A stretch of 64,000 bases of DNA from Acinetobacter sp. WU_MDCI_Axc73 (GTDB taxonomy: Bacteria > Pseudomonadota > Gammaproteobacteria > Pseudomonadales > Moraxellaceae): contig NZ_JAHPRO010000002.1 in NCBI RefSeq assembly GCF_025562455.1, positions 62,001 to 126,000 of the forward strand, in the 5' to 3' direction. Below are positions 29,024-37,616 of this stretch, in pieces. Made by a program: the position numbers and the translations under genes. The notes under the pieces were generated by a model, which saw nothing but the letters and a program-made list of their open reading frames with translations, ran no database searches and was not told the origin of the DNA. Positions within the stretch are counted from its first letter, which is position 1; the number at the start of each line of letters is the position of its first letter.

Positions 29024-30739
29024 TTATTCACTGGTGACGCGGTTGACTTCCTGTAAAGAAGTTACCCCTTGCATCACCTTTCTAAGACCTGAACGACGAA
29101 GATTATTAAACCCCAGTTTTTCTGATGCTGCTGCTATTTCTAGTGCATTACCATCTTCCATAATAATTTTCGAAATTTCAGGTGTAACTTTCATCACTTC
29201 ATAAATCCCCACACGACCTTTATAACCCTCACGACATTCAGGGCATCCAATCGGTTGATAAATCTGAAAATCTGGATGAATCAGATCCTGCTCAGTAAAG
29301 CCCATTTCAAGCAAACTCTTTTTTGGAATTTCGATAGGTTGCTTGCATTGACTACATAGCCGCCGTGCCAGACGCTGGGCAATCACTAGATTCACTGAAG
29401 TTGCAATATTAAAAGATGGAACCCCCATATTGCGTAAACGGGTTAAAGTTTCTGGCGCGCTGTTGGTATGTAGCGTTGACATGACCATATGCCCCGTTTG
29501 AGCAGCTTTAATTGCAATTTCTGCTGTTTCCAGATCACGAATCTCCCCCACCATAATAATATCAGGGTCTTGACGTAAAAAAGACTTTAGCGCAGCGGCA
29601 AAGGTCAAGCCTACTTTAGGGTTCACATTAACCTGATTAATTCCTTCAAGGTTAATTTCCACAGGATCTTCGGCAGTTGAAATATTCGAATTTTCCGTAT
29701 TTAGAATATTTAAACCTGTATAAAGTGAAACTGTTTTACCAGAACCTGTAGGCCCTGTAATCAGCAGCATACCCTGTGGTTTGTCCAGCGCATCCATAAA
29801 TAGAGCTTTTTGTTCTTCTTCATAACCTAGTGCATCAATACCTAACATGGCGCTCGATGGATCTAAAATACGCAGTACCAGCTTCTCACCAAATAAGGTA
29901 GGTAAAGAGTTTACACGGAAATCGATCGCTTTGGTTTTAGATAGTTTAAGCTTGATACGACCATCTTGTGGAACTCGTTTTTCAGAAATGTCCATTTGTG
30001 ACATGACTTTTAAACGTGATGCAATTCGTGTGGCCAACTGGAGCGGGGGATTGGCAATCTGGCGCAAGACCCCATCGACGCGATAACGTACCCGATACAT
30101 TTTTTCATAAGGTTCAAAATGCAAATCCGATGCTCCCATACGAATCGCATCAACCAATAATTTATTGATATATTTTACAATCGGAGCTTCATCGCCTTGT
30201 GGTGGTTCGTCATCTGAATCTTCATCTGGATTGACTTCTTCTACATGGACATCTATATCGAAGTCTTCACCATCGAATGCAAAATTATCACTTTCTGCAA
30301 ACTCTTTTTCCAGTAATCGGGCAAGCTTGTCATGTTCAACAATAATGGGCTCAATATTAAGTTTACTATTAAAGCGAACAGCATCCAGAGCTTCAATATT
30401 GGTTGGGTTACTGGTTGCAACATAAAGTACGTGCCCGCGATGGATCAGCGGTACGACATGATGTTTCTGAATCAGCTTTTCATCAACTAATTCACGCGGC
30501 AGTAAAGCAGTGTCATACACTGCCAGATCGAAAAGAGGTTCCCCAAATTCAATAGAAATGGTTTCAGCTACAGTTAAAGCTGAAATACCCATATGCTCGA
30601 TAATATATGCAACGATATCCTGCTTCGATTTTTTTGCAGTATCGATGGCGGTTTGCATAGTTGCCGCACTTATACGTCCGTCTTCAACCAGCCGCCGAAT
30701 AAACCCCGAAAATTTTGGAGATGTTTGTAATACTGACAT
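29024..30739 (-). CDS. pilB: type IV pilus extension ATPase
   Basis: A 571-residue GspE/PilB motor. The N-terminal MshE-N domain (about 1-160) is followed by an acidic linker (EEVNPDEDSDDEPPQGDE), the N2 domain (SDLHFEPYEKMYRVRYRVDG) and the ATPase: Walker A ITGPTGSGKTVS, Asp box, Walker B ILRQDPDIIMVGEIRD, His box GHMVMSTLHTN. Near 455-500 the two CxxC pairs (CSQCKQP and CPEC) form the usual zinc site. It drives pilus assembly for twitching and natural transformation. Confidence 0.97.
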   Translation of the reverse strand: MSVLQTSPKFSGFIRRLVEDGRISAATMQTAIDTAKKSKQDIVAYIIEHMGISALTVAETISIEFGEPLFDLAVYDTALLPRELVDEKLIQKHHVVPLIHRGHVLYVATSNPTNIEALDAVRFNSKLNIEPIIVEHDKLARLLEKEFAESDNFAFDGEDFDIDVHVEEVNPDEDSDDEPPQGDEAPIVKYINKLLVDAIRMGASDLHFEPYEKMYRVRYRVDGVLRQIANPPLQLATRIASRLKVMSQMDISEKRVPQDGRIKLKLSKTKAIDFRVNSLPTLFGEKLVLRILDPSSAMLGIDALGYEEEQKALFMDALDKPQGMLLITGPTGSGKTVSLYTGLNILNTENSNISTAEDPVEINLEGINQVNVNPKVGLTFAAALKSFLRQDPDIIMVGEIRDLETAEIAIKAAQTGHMVMSTLHTNSAPETLTRLRNMGVPSFNIATSVNLVIAQRLARRLCSQCKQPIEIPKKSLLEMGFTEQDLIHPDFQIYQPIGCPECREGYKGRVGIYEVMKVTPEISKIIMEDGNALEIAAASEKLGFNNLRRSGLRKVMQGVTSLQEVNRVTSE

Positions 30740-30969
30740 CCGTCTGCCTTATCGCAATATGTTTATAATTGATATGGTAAAAATTATACTTTTGTTGAGG
30801 GAAATTGCTACCTTATAAAATGCATTTTCTGCCGTATTCATGGTCTAAAATTTGAACTGGTCGATTTTTTAGATCATTTTTTTTACAAGATCACAGGTAT
30901 TGGTGTTTTATAAATAGTTTGTTTTATCTATTTTTGTATTTATTGAAAAAAGAAAACATTCTAAGTTTG

Positions 30970-31003
30970 TCTAAAATGCGTGTAGAATATGCAGCATTTT
31001 AGA
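30970..31003. promoter_or_regulatory. 10-bp perfect inverted repeat before tpiA
   Basis: TCTAAAATGC (30970-30979) and GCATTTTAGA (30994-31003) are exact reverse complements around a 14-nt loop, ending 15 bases before the tpiA ATG. In RNA it would form a leader hairpin next to the ribosome site. In DNA it could be an operator or overlap the promoter (a TAGAAT lies in the loop). Confidence 0.45.
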
Positions 31004-31018
31004 TAAAAGGTTAGCAGT

Positions 31019-31816
31019 ATGTCGGGTTCGACTATTATTCCTTGGGTAGTTGGCAATTGGAAAATGAACCCAATACAATCTGATGCCACACAACTCATTC
31101 AACAATTTATAAATTTATTGGCGCAGTCCGAAATTGATTCTGAGGCTTGCCATATCGGGGTTGCACCTACATCGATCGCACTGGATCGTACCTTCCAAAC
31201 TTTAAATGCAGCGCCACGAGCTATTTATACTGTTGCTCAGGATGTTTCTCGTTTTGCTGGAATGGGCGCTTATACGGGCGAAATTAGTGCTGAACTACTG
31301 GTAGACAGCCAGATTCGGTATGTATTAGTTGGTCATTCTGAACGTCGTGACTTGTTGGGTGATTCAGTTGAAATTTTAAAAGCCAAACTCCACAATGCAC
31401 TTCAGGCAGGTATGACCGTCATTTACTGTGTAGGTGAAAGTCTTGAACAGCGTGAGAAAGGCTTGGCAGAACAGGTAGTCCTACAGCAAATTTGTGATAT
31501 CGCCAGTGTAGTTGATACTGAACAATGGTTAAAACAAATTGTGATTGCTTACGAGCCAATCTGGGCAATTGGTACGGGTAAAACTGCTTCACCGCAAGAT
31601 GCACAGGCGATGCATGCTAAAATTCGTGAAGGTTTATCTCAGATTACCGTGCATGGTGCACAGATTGCCTTGTTATATGGTGGTAGTGTTAAACCTGAGA
31701 ATGCGGTAGAGTTGGCAGCTTGCCCAGATATTAATGGCGCATTGGTCGGCGGTGCTTCGCTTAATGCCCAATCGTTTTATCAAATTGCTCAGGCATTTGC
31801 CCAATCAAAACAATAG
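31019..31816 (+). CDS. tpiA: triosephosphate isomerase
   Basis: A 265-residue TIM barrel interconverting dihydroxyacetone phosphate and glyceraldehyde-3-phosphate. Landmarks are GNWKMN (Asn/Lys), the His of LVGHSERR, the catalytic Glu in [15 protein letters not shown] with the mobile loop 6, and [10 protein letters not shown]. It is followed 9 bases later by secG, as in many proteobacteria. Confidence 0.97.
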   Translation: MSGSTIIPWVVGNWKMNPIQSDATQLIQQFINLLAQSEIDSEACHIGVAPTSIALDRTFQTLNAAPRAIYTVAQDVSRFAGMGAYTGEISAELLVDSQIRYVLVGHSERRDLLGDSVEILKAKLHNALQAGMTVIYCVGESLEQREKGLAEQVVLQQICDIASVVDTEQWLKQIVIAYEPIWAIGTGKTASPQDAQAMHAKIREGLSQITVHGAQIALLYGGSVKPENAVELAACPDINGALVGGASLNAQSFYQIAQAFAQSKQ

Positions 31817-31825
31817 GAGTTCAGC

Positions 31826-32155
31826 ATGCATACGTTTGTGCTGGTGGTACATATTATTCTCGCCATTTTGATCATTGCACTAGTGCTGGTTCAGCATGGT
31901 AAAGGTGCAGATGCAGGTGCCTCATTTGGTGGTGGCGGTGCGGCAACGGTATTTGGTGCTTCAGGCTCAGGTAATTTTCTGACGCGTTTAACTGCAATCT
32001 GTACGGCTCTGTTTTTTATTACCAGTTTGACTCTTGCGGTTTTTGCCAAGAAACAAACCACAGAAGCCTATAGCTTGCAATCTGTACAAACAGCACCAGT
32101 TCAGCAACCAACTTCGCCTGAAACTTCACCAACTGCACCTAAAACGAGTCAATAA
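31826..32155 (+). CDS. secG: protein-export membrane protein SecG
   Basis: A 109-residue SecYEG subunit with two hydrophobic helices ([19 protein letters not shown] and [17 protein letters not shown]) separated by the conserved [23 protein letters not shown] loop, here read in parts. The C-terminal tail is Pro/Thr/Gln-rich. AGGAG precedes the ATG. It is co-transcribed with tpiA and probably with the following tRNA-Leu. Confidence 0.95.
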   Translation: MHTFVLVVHIILAILIIALVLVQHGKGADAGASFGGGGAATVFGASGSGNFLTRLTAICTALFFITSLTLAVFAKKQTTEAYSLQSVQTAPVQQPTSPETSPTAPKTSQ

Positions 32156-32211
32156 CTCAAATTAGCGCTTTCTTTTTACGATTGAAACGACTAGAATTCG
32201 TCCCACAAGCT

Positions 32212-32296
32212 GCGGTGGTGGTGGAATTGGTAGACACGCTACCTTGAGGTGGTAGTGCCTTCGGGCGTGGGGGTTCAAGTCCCCCCTTCCGCACCA
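32212..32296 (+). tRNA. tRNA-Leu (anticodon GAG)
   Basis: An 85-nt tRNA with encoded CCA. The anticodon stem CTACC/GGTAG encloses TTGAGGT, giving GAG. The D arm TGGTGGAATTGGTAGACACG, the long class II variable arm (TGCC-TTCG-GGCG) and the T arm GGGGG-TTCAAGT-CCCCC are all present. The acceptor stem GCGGTGG/CTTCCGC has a U5-U68 mismatch and a G6-U67 wobble. secG followed by this tRNA matches the E. coli order secG-leuU. Confidence 0.95.
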
Positions 32297-32319
32297 ACTT
32301 GATTCAGAAAAAGTTGGTG
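32292..32319 (+). terminator. hairpin overlapping the 3' end of tRNA-Leu
   Basis: CACCAACTT (32292-32300) pairs perfectly with AAGTTGGTG (32311-32319). The 5' arm includes the tRNA CCA, and no T run follows. It may be a processing or weak termination structure. Confidence 0.35.
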
Positions 32320-32334
32320 TTGCAGTGATGTTGA

Positions 32335-32363
32335 TGTGAGGTAGAGCAGTCTAGTAGCTCGTC
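32335..32363 (+). repeat. degenerate copy of the 5' half of tRNA-fMet
   Basis: These 29 bases align without gaps to the first 29 bases of the intact initiator tRNA (46949-46977) with 5 differences. The shared core GAGCAGTCT-GTAGCTCGTC differs at one base. The four bases before it (TTGA) also match. Similarity stops after the D arm, so the anticodon and T arms are missing. It lies 38 bases after tRNA-Leu, where tRNA-fMet would be expected from E. coli synteny. It therefore looks like a remnant of the original tRNA or an attachment-site duplicate. Confidence 0.7.
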
Positions 32364-32437
32364 TTTCATCATTTAAACAGGGTAGTGGTTTTATAAAGAT
32401 TTAAATTGGTGTAAAACGGCTATAACCCTTGTATATT

Positions 32438-32464
32438 AAAGCTTCCTTTTAGGAAGCTTTTCTT
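32438..32464 (+). terminator. hairpin terminator downstream of tRNA-Leu
   Basis: AAAGCTTCC (32438-32446) pairs perfectly with GGAAGCTTT (32452-32460), followed by TCTT. It probably ends the tpiA-secG-tRNA transcript. Confidence 0.7.
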
Positions 32465-33010
32465 ATTTGTAGAATTTTTAACTCTTTTAATTCACTTTAG
32501 ATCATAATTCTGGACTCCACTTTTCTATTTTGAAAATGACTTTCGGGCATTTTGTTGTATGACGTTTCTCGCTGTAAATATCGTAATTTAGAAGATTGCT
32601 TTTATGAACTAGATTGTTATCAAAATATTTAAATTGGGTTTAGGATGGTTAAGTATATTAAAAAGTATGATTACTTCCTTGTATGATATGAAAGCAAAAA
32701 AATAGATAGTATTTCGGTTCAGGAATCACAGAAGATAAAATTCAGACAGATCATTCCTTGCGAAGCACTGCTTCTTATGCCATGAATTCACAGCTTCTAA
32801 TTCACTCAACTTACTCATATTTCCTTGTGTTTGATGAATACAATTTAGATTCAATTGTGTCAGAAAGTCGCGGCTCCTTGTTAAGAAATTCTTTTTTTCA
32901 ACAGTGAGGCTGAATTCCACGAGTCTTACTTTGGGGCGCGTCGTATTCTTGAGAAAAGAAGTTGTGGTATCTTCGGTAAAACTATTGTTTTTGGGCGACT
33001 TAACGTTATG
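32465..33010. other. 546-base non-coding stretch, no supported gene
   Basis: AT-rich DNA. The minus-strand frame that follows the response-regulator stop stays open for about 94 codons (33010 down to 32726). It has no credible start with a ribosome site and no recognisable motif, so I do not call it a gene. Confidence 0.5.
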
Positions 33011-33955
33011 TTATTTTTGACATAAGTTTACAACTAAGGAAACCGCAGCGGTTCGTGTTTCTACAGCAAACTTTTCAAAAATATGCTCTAAATGTTTGTT
33101 AACAGTTCGAGGGCTTAAATCTAAAATTTCGGCAATATCTTTATTTGTTTTACCCAAAATAAGCCAATGCATAACTTCTGCTTCTCTCTGGGTTAATTCT
33201 TTACAGTGTTTAAGAATATCCTGTGTATTTGGGATAGATTTTTTTATTTGAACCAAATAATTATGAGGTTTTTCATTTGGTTTCGGTGTAAGCAGTTTAA
33301 GTTGGAATCGCTCTGAAGCTATATCAATATGCGAGTTCAATAAGTTTGCTGGGTGTAAATGATTGTCTATTTGCAAAAACCACTTTTGAATATATTTTTC
33401 TAATATTGGATAATTGATTTGTAAGTTTTGCAATAATTGTTCGGCTCGGGTTGTTTTCCAGATAATCTCACCGTTGTGATTTAAAGCCAAAATAGCAATA
33501 TCACTCATATCAATAATTTGTTGTTGTTGAAATAATCGTTTGGCATGAGTTAAGTGAGTGTTGACGCGAACTAAAACTTCTTCAATATTCAAGGGTTTCG
33601 TAACATAATCTATTCCCCCAGCTTTAAACCCTTTGACAATATGTTCAGTTTCGGTCAGCCCTGTCATAAAAATAATGGGAATATTTTGAGTGATCGGACT
33701 AATTTTTAGCTGGATACAACATTCGAAACCATCAATTTGGGGCATATTGCCATCGAGTAAAATCATATCGGGTTGATATTGATGAGCAATTTCTATTGCA
33801 CTCATACCATCAGTAGCGACCAATACGGTATAACCTGATTGATCAAGACTTTCATGTAGGAGTCCTAAATTTTCAGGGACATCATCAACAATCAATATGA
33901 TAGGAGACGCTAGGGAGCTATTGGTTTTGTGGTTCATTGGTTCTTCAGTGATCAT
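33011..33955 (-). CDS. response regulator, REC + LuxR-type HTH
   Basis: A 314-residue regulator. The receiver domain (about 20-140) has ILIVDDVPEN, the phospho-acceptor Asp in MILLDGNMPQ, the Thr of FMTGLTE and the Lys of YVTKPL. A middle segment of about 90 residues, PAS-like in appearance (IAILALNHNGEIIWKT), precedes a C-terminal NarL/LuxR helix-turn-helix (LTQREAEVMHWLILGKTNKDIAEILDLSPRTVNKHLEHIF, in pieces). I place the start at ATG 33955, overlapping the sensor stop and 8 bases after AGGAG. It is the natural partner of the sensor upstream and the likely binder of the TATACG-N8-CGTAT sites. Confidence 0.9.
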   Translation of the reverse strand: MITEEPMNHKTNSSLASPIILIVDDVPENLGLLHESLDQSGYTVLVATDGMSAIEIAHQYQPDMILLDGNMPQIDGFECCIQLKISPITQNIPIIFMTGLTETEHIVKGFKAGGIDYVTKPLNIEEVLVRVNTHLTHAKRLFQQQQIIDMSDIAILALNHNGEIIWKTTRAEQLLQNLQINYPILEKYIQKWFLQIDNHLHPANLLNSHIDIASERFQLKLLTPKPNEKPHNYLVQIKKSIPNTQDILKHCKELTQREAEVMHWLILGKTNKDIAEILDLSPRTVNKHLEHIFEKFAVETRTAAVSLVVNLCQK

Positions 33956-36900
33956 GCAGAAACTCCTGTAGTACATGGGCTATTGCTTTTAAGTCAAAAC
34001 GTTGCACATAAAAATTCAGTTTCTCCCATAAGACCTGCTGCTGAGGAAATTGTTGTTGACAGTATTCCAGTTGTTGCTTAATGCCCCGAATATAGCCTTG
34101 ATGGCTTAGTTTTACTAAATTTCGAATAACTTCATCGAGTTGCATTGACTTTAAACAGCTATCATCAAAACAATGATGATGTTTAATGGATGGGTGAGCG
34201 TGATAGCTCTCCATAGTTGTTATGGATGAAATGGAGTGTGAAGATACGGATTCATCTATAGTTTGTTGCCATTCTAAGCCGAGTTTATCCCCAATTTTAT
34301 TGAGTAATAGATTTAAATCGACAGGTTTGACCAGAAAATCTTCGTTTAATACATCGGTCTGATGGTTTTTGGTGCGCTCATTTACATCTGCTGAAATGAT
34401 TAAAATAGGTGCCTTGGTAATTTGGTTTTGTCGTAATAGATGTGCAGTTTCCCAGCCATTCATGATCGGCATAGATAAATCCATCAGAATTAAATCAGGT
34501 CGAAAAATAGGAACACGTCTTAAACATTCAATTCCAGATTCTGCTTCGTCCAGAACAAAACCCAGTGGTTCAAGAAACTTACAGACTAAACCGCGATCAA
34601 CAGCTTCATTATCCACAACTAAAATACGTTTGATCTGACCTTTATATCCCAAAATATCTTGCCGATTTAAATTGTTAATAGGATGAATCAAAGATTTTGA
34701 AGGCAAATAAAGTTTTAACTTAAAACAAGTACCTTGATTAAGCTTACTTTCAATAGCTAGTTGTCCTCCAAGTAAATCAACCAACAGTTTGACGATAGGA
34801 AGCCCTAATCCTGTTCCAGAAAAACTACTTTGATCAACATTGCTGCCTCTTTCAAAAGGGTTAAAAATTCGCTGTAAATCTTGTGCTGCAATTCCGCAGC
34901 CTGTGTCCTCAATCTCAAAATAAGCGGTCTGAAAACGATAATCAATTTTAAAACAGACCTGGCCTTGCGAGGTAAATTTGAGAGCATTGCCTAATACATT
35001 AATAATAATTTGCTCAAAGCGTTTTTTATCAATACGGACATACTGTGGTAAGTTCGGACTTATTTTGTATTCAAATTTTAAATTTTTATTTTCAAACTGT
35101 GGTTGGAACATCCGAATAATTTGATCTAAAAAGTTAGGAAAATCTATATCACTCATATTGAGGGAAATTTTGCCTGTTTCAATTCGTGCTAAGTCGAGTA
35201 GACCGTCAATTAATGAGGTTAAGTGCTGTCCACTACGACTGATCACACCCAATGCAACTTGTCCTTGTTCAGATAAGATTTCTTGTTTTTGAATCAGCTG
35301 GCTATAACCCAGAATACTGTTTAAAGGGGTACGTAGCTCATGACTGATCCCGATTAAGTAGCGACTTTTTGCTTCATTTGCTTTTTCTGCAATAACCCGA
35401 GCATTTTGTAGCTGTTGATCAGTTGCTTCATGTGCAGCAATTTCATCCATTAATAATTGAGTTTGTAAACTACTTTCAATTTCAGCTTTGCGGCGGCTTT
35501 CATCACTAAGTACAAGCCACCATGTTGCAACGCTAATTAATAAAAATAGTACCGTATAAATTTTAATAAATAAGGTAAATAAATGGTCTATTTCTAAGGA
35601 GCTTTGAGGATCAAGCATTTGTTTTTCTTGTAAATAGACCAAACTTAGACAAGCTGCCAAAATAATATTGAGCAACAAACTTAATAATAGATATAGACTA
35701 ATTCGTGTATTGAGACGATTTGCCCAATGATGGGGTAATAATTCTCTAATAAAACTATTGATTTGAGTTGACCAACGACCATGTGGTTTACAAAGATCAT
35801 GGCAACGTGCTTCAAGTGAACAGCATAAAGAGCAAATAGACCCTTGATATGCAGGACATTGAGCAACATCCGCGCTTTCATAATCATGTTCGCAGACCAT
35901 ACAAGTATGGACTTGGGTTAATTCAATCGAAGTGTTGGCGCGCGCGAGGTAATATTTTCCTTTTGTAAGATAGGCCATTATGGGCACAATCAGCATCGAG
36001 CAGAATAATGCTATAAATCCAGACAAAGCTTTCGCTACATCTCCAAAAACATGCAAATAACATAAGATGGAAAGAGCTGAAGCGATAAATAATGCCCCTA
36101 CGCCAACGGGATTAATGTCATACAAGTAAGCACGACGGAACTCGATACCCTTGGGGCTGAGACCAAGTGGTTTGCAAATGATTAGATCTGCGACAATCGC
36201 TCCAATCCATGCTAAAGCCACATTGCTGTATAATCCTAATACTTGCTCAACGGCATGAATAACGCCCAGTTCCATTAATAAGATCGAAATGAAAATATTA
36301 AATATCAACCATACTAGGCGCCCTGGATGACTATGTGTCAGTCGAGCAAAAAAATTAGACCATGCCAAAGAACCTGCATAAGCATTTGTGACATTAATTT
36401 TAATTTGTGAGATACAGACGAAAATCAACATAAAAATGAGAGCAATTTTATGGTTTTCAAATATTTGTTGGTAGGCGACCCAATATAAGTAAGTCGGATT
36501 ATTTAATTGATCAAATGGAATTAAATATTTTAGGGCTAATATCATGAGCAGCATACCCATGAGAATTTTGAAGAAACCGAGAATGATCCAAAAGGGGCCA
36601 CCTAAAAAAACAGCCCAATGCCAGACTTGAGTTCTTTTTTGGGGCGGTGGCAAAAAACGCTGATAGTCGACTTGTTCGCCGATTTGTGTGATTAAGGCGA
36701 ATAAAATTGTGCAGGCTGCACCAAAAGATAAAAGATTGAATCCCTGACTATGGGATTTCTCACCAACAAAATGTGTGGCTTCATGGATTAGATCAGGATG
36801 TTTGAATAAAACAAAAAACCAAGGAAGGAGTAATAAAATGATCCAGAATGGCTGGCTAATTTTTTGGATTTTATTAATATAATCAATACCTTTTATGACT

Positions 36901-37409
36901 AAGGGTAAGATAATTAACGCAGAAAACAAATAGCCTAAACTGAGTGGAATGTTTAATGCTAACTGGAGAGCCATTGCCATGATGGCTGCTTCAAAAGCAA
37001 AAAATATAAAGGTAAAACTGGCATAAATTAAAGATGTAATGGTTGATCCAATATACCCAAATCCTGCACCACGGGTGAGTAGATCAATATCGAGATTATA
37101 TTTTGAAGCATAATAACTTATTGGCCAGTTGCTTAGAAAAATAATTAAGGAAACAATAATTAAGGCGTAAACAGCATTATGGAAACCGTACTGCAAAATT
37201 ATGGTTGCACCAATGGCTTCCATGGCGAGAAAGCTTACGGTGGATAGTGCTGTATTAGTGACTGTCCAAAGAGACCATTTTCTGATTGATTTTGGTGCAT
37301 AGCGTAGGGCAAAATCTTCAATACTTTCATCTACAACCCATGAGTTGTATTCTCTTCTTGTTTTCATGACGCGTTGTGGCGCTTTAGGCGGAACATATTG
37401 CTCATTCAT
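33945..37409 (-). CDS. NCS1-transporter / histidine kinase / receiver hybrid sensor
   Basis: A very large (1154-residue) inner-membrane sensor. Residues about 35-480 are a polytopic nucleobase:cation symporter-1-like domain (MEAIGATIILQYGF, GAGFGYIGSTITSLIYASF, QIKINVTNAYAGSLAWSNF). Residues about 500-540 hold a dense cysteine module with CMVC, CPAYQGSICSLCC and RCHDLCKP, probably metal-binding. Two more helices follow (about 560-640). The kinase has the H box SHELRTPLNS (His near 689) and the ATPase boxes NALKFTSQG, DTGCGIA and GTGLGLPIV. A receiver (about 927-1045; Asp in LILMDLSMP) and a helical tail end the protein. It resembles CbrA in coupling a transporter to a kinase, but with a different transporter family. 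Confidence 0.9.
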   Translation of the reverse strand: MNEQYVPPKAPQRVMKTRREYNSWVVDESIEDFALRYAPKSIRKWSLWTVTNTALSTVSFLAMEAIGATIILQYGFHNAVYALIIVSLIIFLSNWPISYYASKYNLDIDLLTRGAGFGYIGSTITSLIYASFTFIFFAFEAAIMAMALQLALNIPLSLGYLFSALIILPLVIKGIDYINKIQKISQPFWIILLLLPWFFVLFKHPDLIHEATHFVGEKSHSQGFNLLSFGAACTILFALITQIGEQVDYQRFLPPPQKRTQVWHWAVFLGGPFWIILGFFKILMGMLLMILALKYLIPFDQLNNPTYLYWVAYQQIFENHKIALIFMLIFVCISQIKINVTNAYAGSLAWSNFFARLTHSHPGRLVWLIFNIFISILLMELGVIHAVEQVLGLYSNVALAWIGAIVADLIICKPLGLSPKGIEFRRAYLYDINPVGVGALFIASALSILCYLHVFGDVAKALSGFIALFCSMLIVPIMAYLTKGKYYLARANTSIELTQVHTCMVCEHDYESADVAQCPAYQGSICSLCCSLEARCHDLCKPHGRWSTQINSFIRELLPHHWANRLNTRISLYLLLSLLLNIILAACLSLVYLQEKQMLDPQSSLEIDHLFTLFIKIYTVLFLLISVATWWLVLSDESRRKAEIESSLQTQLLMDEIAAHEATDQQLQNARVIAEKANEAKSRYLIGISHELRTPLNSILGYSQLIQKQEILSEQGQVALGVISRSGQHLTSLIDGLLDLARIETGKISLNMSDIDFPNFLDQIIRMFQPQFENKNLKFEYKISPNLPQYVRIDKKRFEQIIINVLGNALKFTSQGQVCFKIDYRFQTAYFEIEDTGCGIAAQDLQRIFNPFERGSNVDQSSFSGTGLGLPIVKLLVDLLGGQLAIESKLNQGTCFKLKLYLPSKSLIHPINNLNRQDILGYKGQIKRILVVDNEAVDRGLVCKFLEPLGFVLDEAESGIECLRRVPIFRPDLILMDLSMPIMNGWETAHLLRQNQITKAPILIISADVNERTKNHQTDVLNEDFLVKPVDLNLLLNKIGDKLGLEWQQTIDESVSSHSISSITTMESYHAHPSIKHHHCFDDSCLKSMQLDEVIRNLVKLSHQGYIRGIKQQLEYCQQQFPQQQVLWEKLNFYVQRFDLKAIAHVLQEFLHDH

Positions 37410-37501
37410 GAAAAAACTAGACCATTATACTCATGGGTTTAGTTTGTTTAAGCAAAAATCATACCTAATAAAATATGGCAAGTTTTATCTTGCTCGAATA
37501 G

Positions 37502-37523
37502 ATATACGCAATGTGACGTATAT
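37502..37523. promoter_or_regulatory. candidate amide-regulon operator, divergent sensor/urtA region
   Basis: ATATACG-CAATGTGA-CGTATAT is a perfect 7+7 palindrome placed midway between the sensor start (93 bases away) and the urtA start (94 bases away). The core TATACG-N8-CGTAT recurs upstream of amiE, with 15 of 19 positions identical. Confidence 0.7.
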
Positions 37524-37567
37524 GTACTTTTTAACACTCATTTTATCTTGGTTCCTATATTCATTAG

Positions 37568-37590
37568 ACAGTGAAGAGCACTTTCACTGT
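37568..37590 (+). promoter_or_regulatory. hairpin in the urtA leader
   Basis: ACAGTGAA (37568-37575) pairs perfectly with TTCACTGT (37583-37590) around GAGCACT, ending 26 bases before the urtA ATG and 14 before its AAGGGG ribosome site. It could be a leader structure or a second protein site. Confidence 0.4.
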
Positions 37591-37616
37591 GAAATATAAT
37601 CATCAAGGGGAATATT

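Noticed and set aside
32726..32920. 64-codon minus-strand ORF starting at a GTG
   Set aside because: The frame is open further upstream with no ATG, there is no Shine-Dalgarno site, and no motif; not called as a gene.
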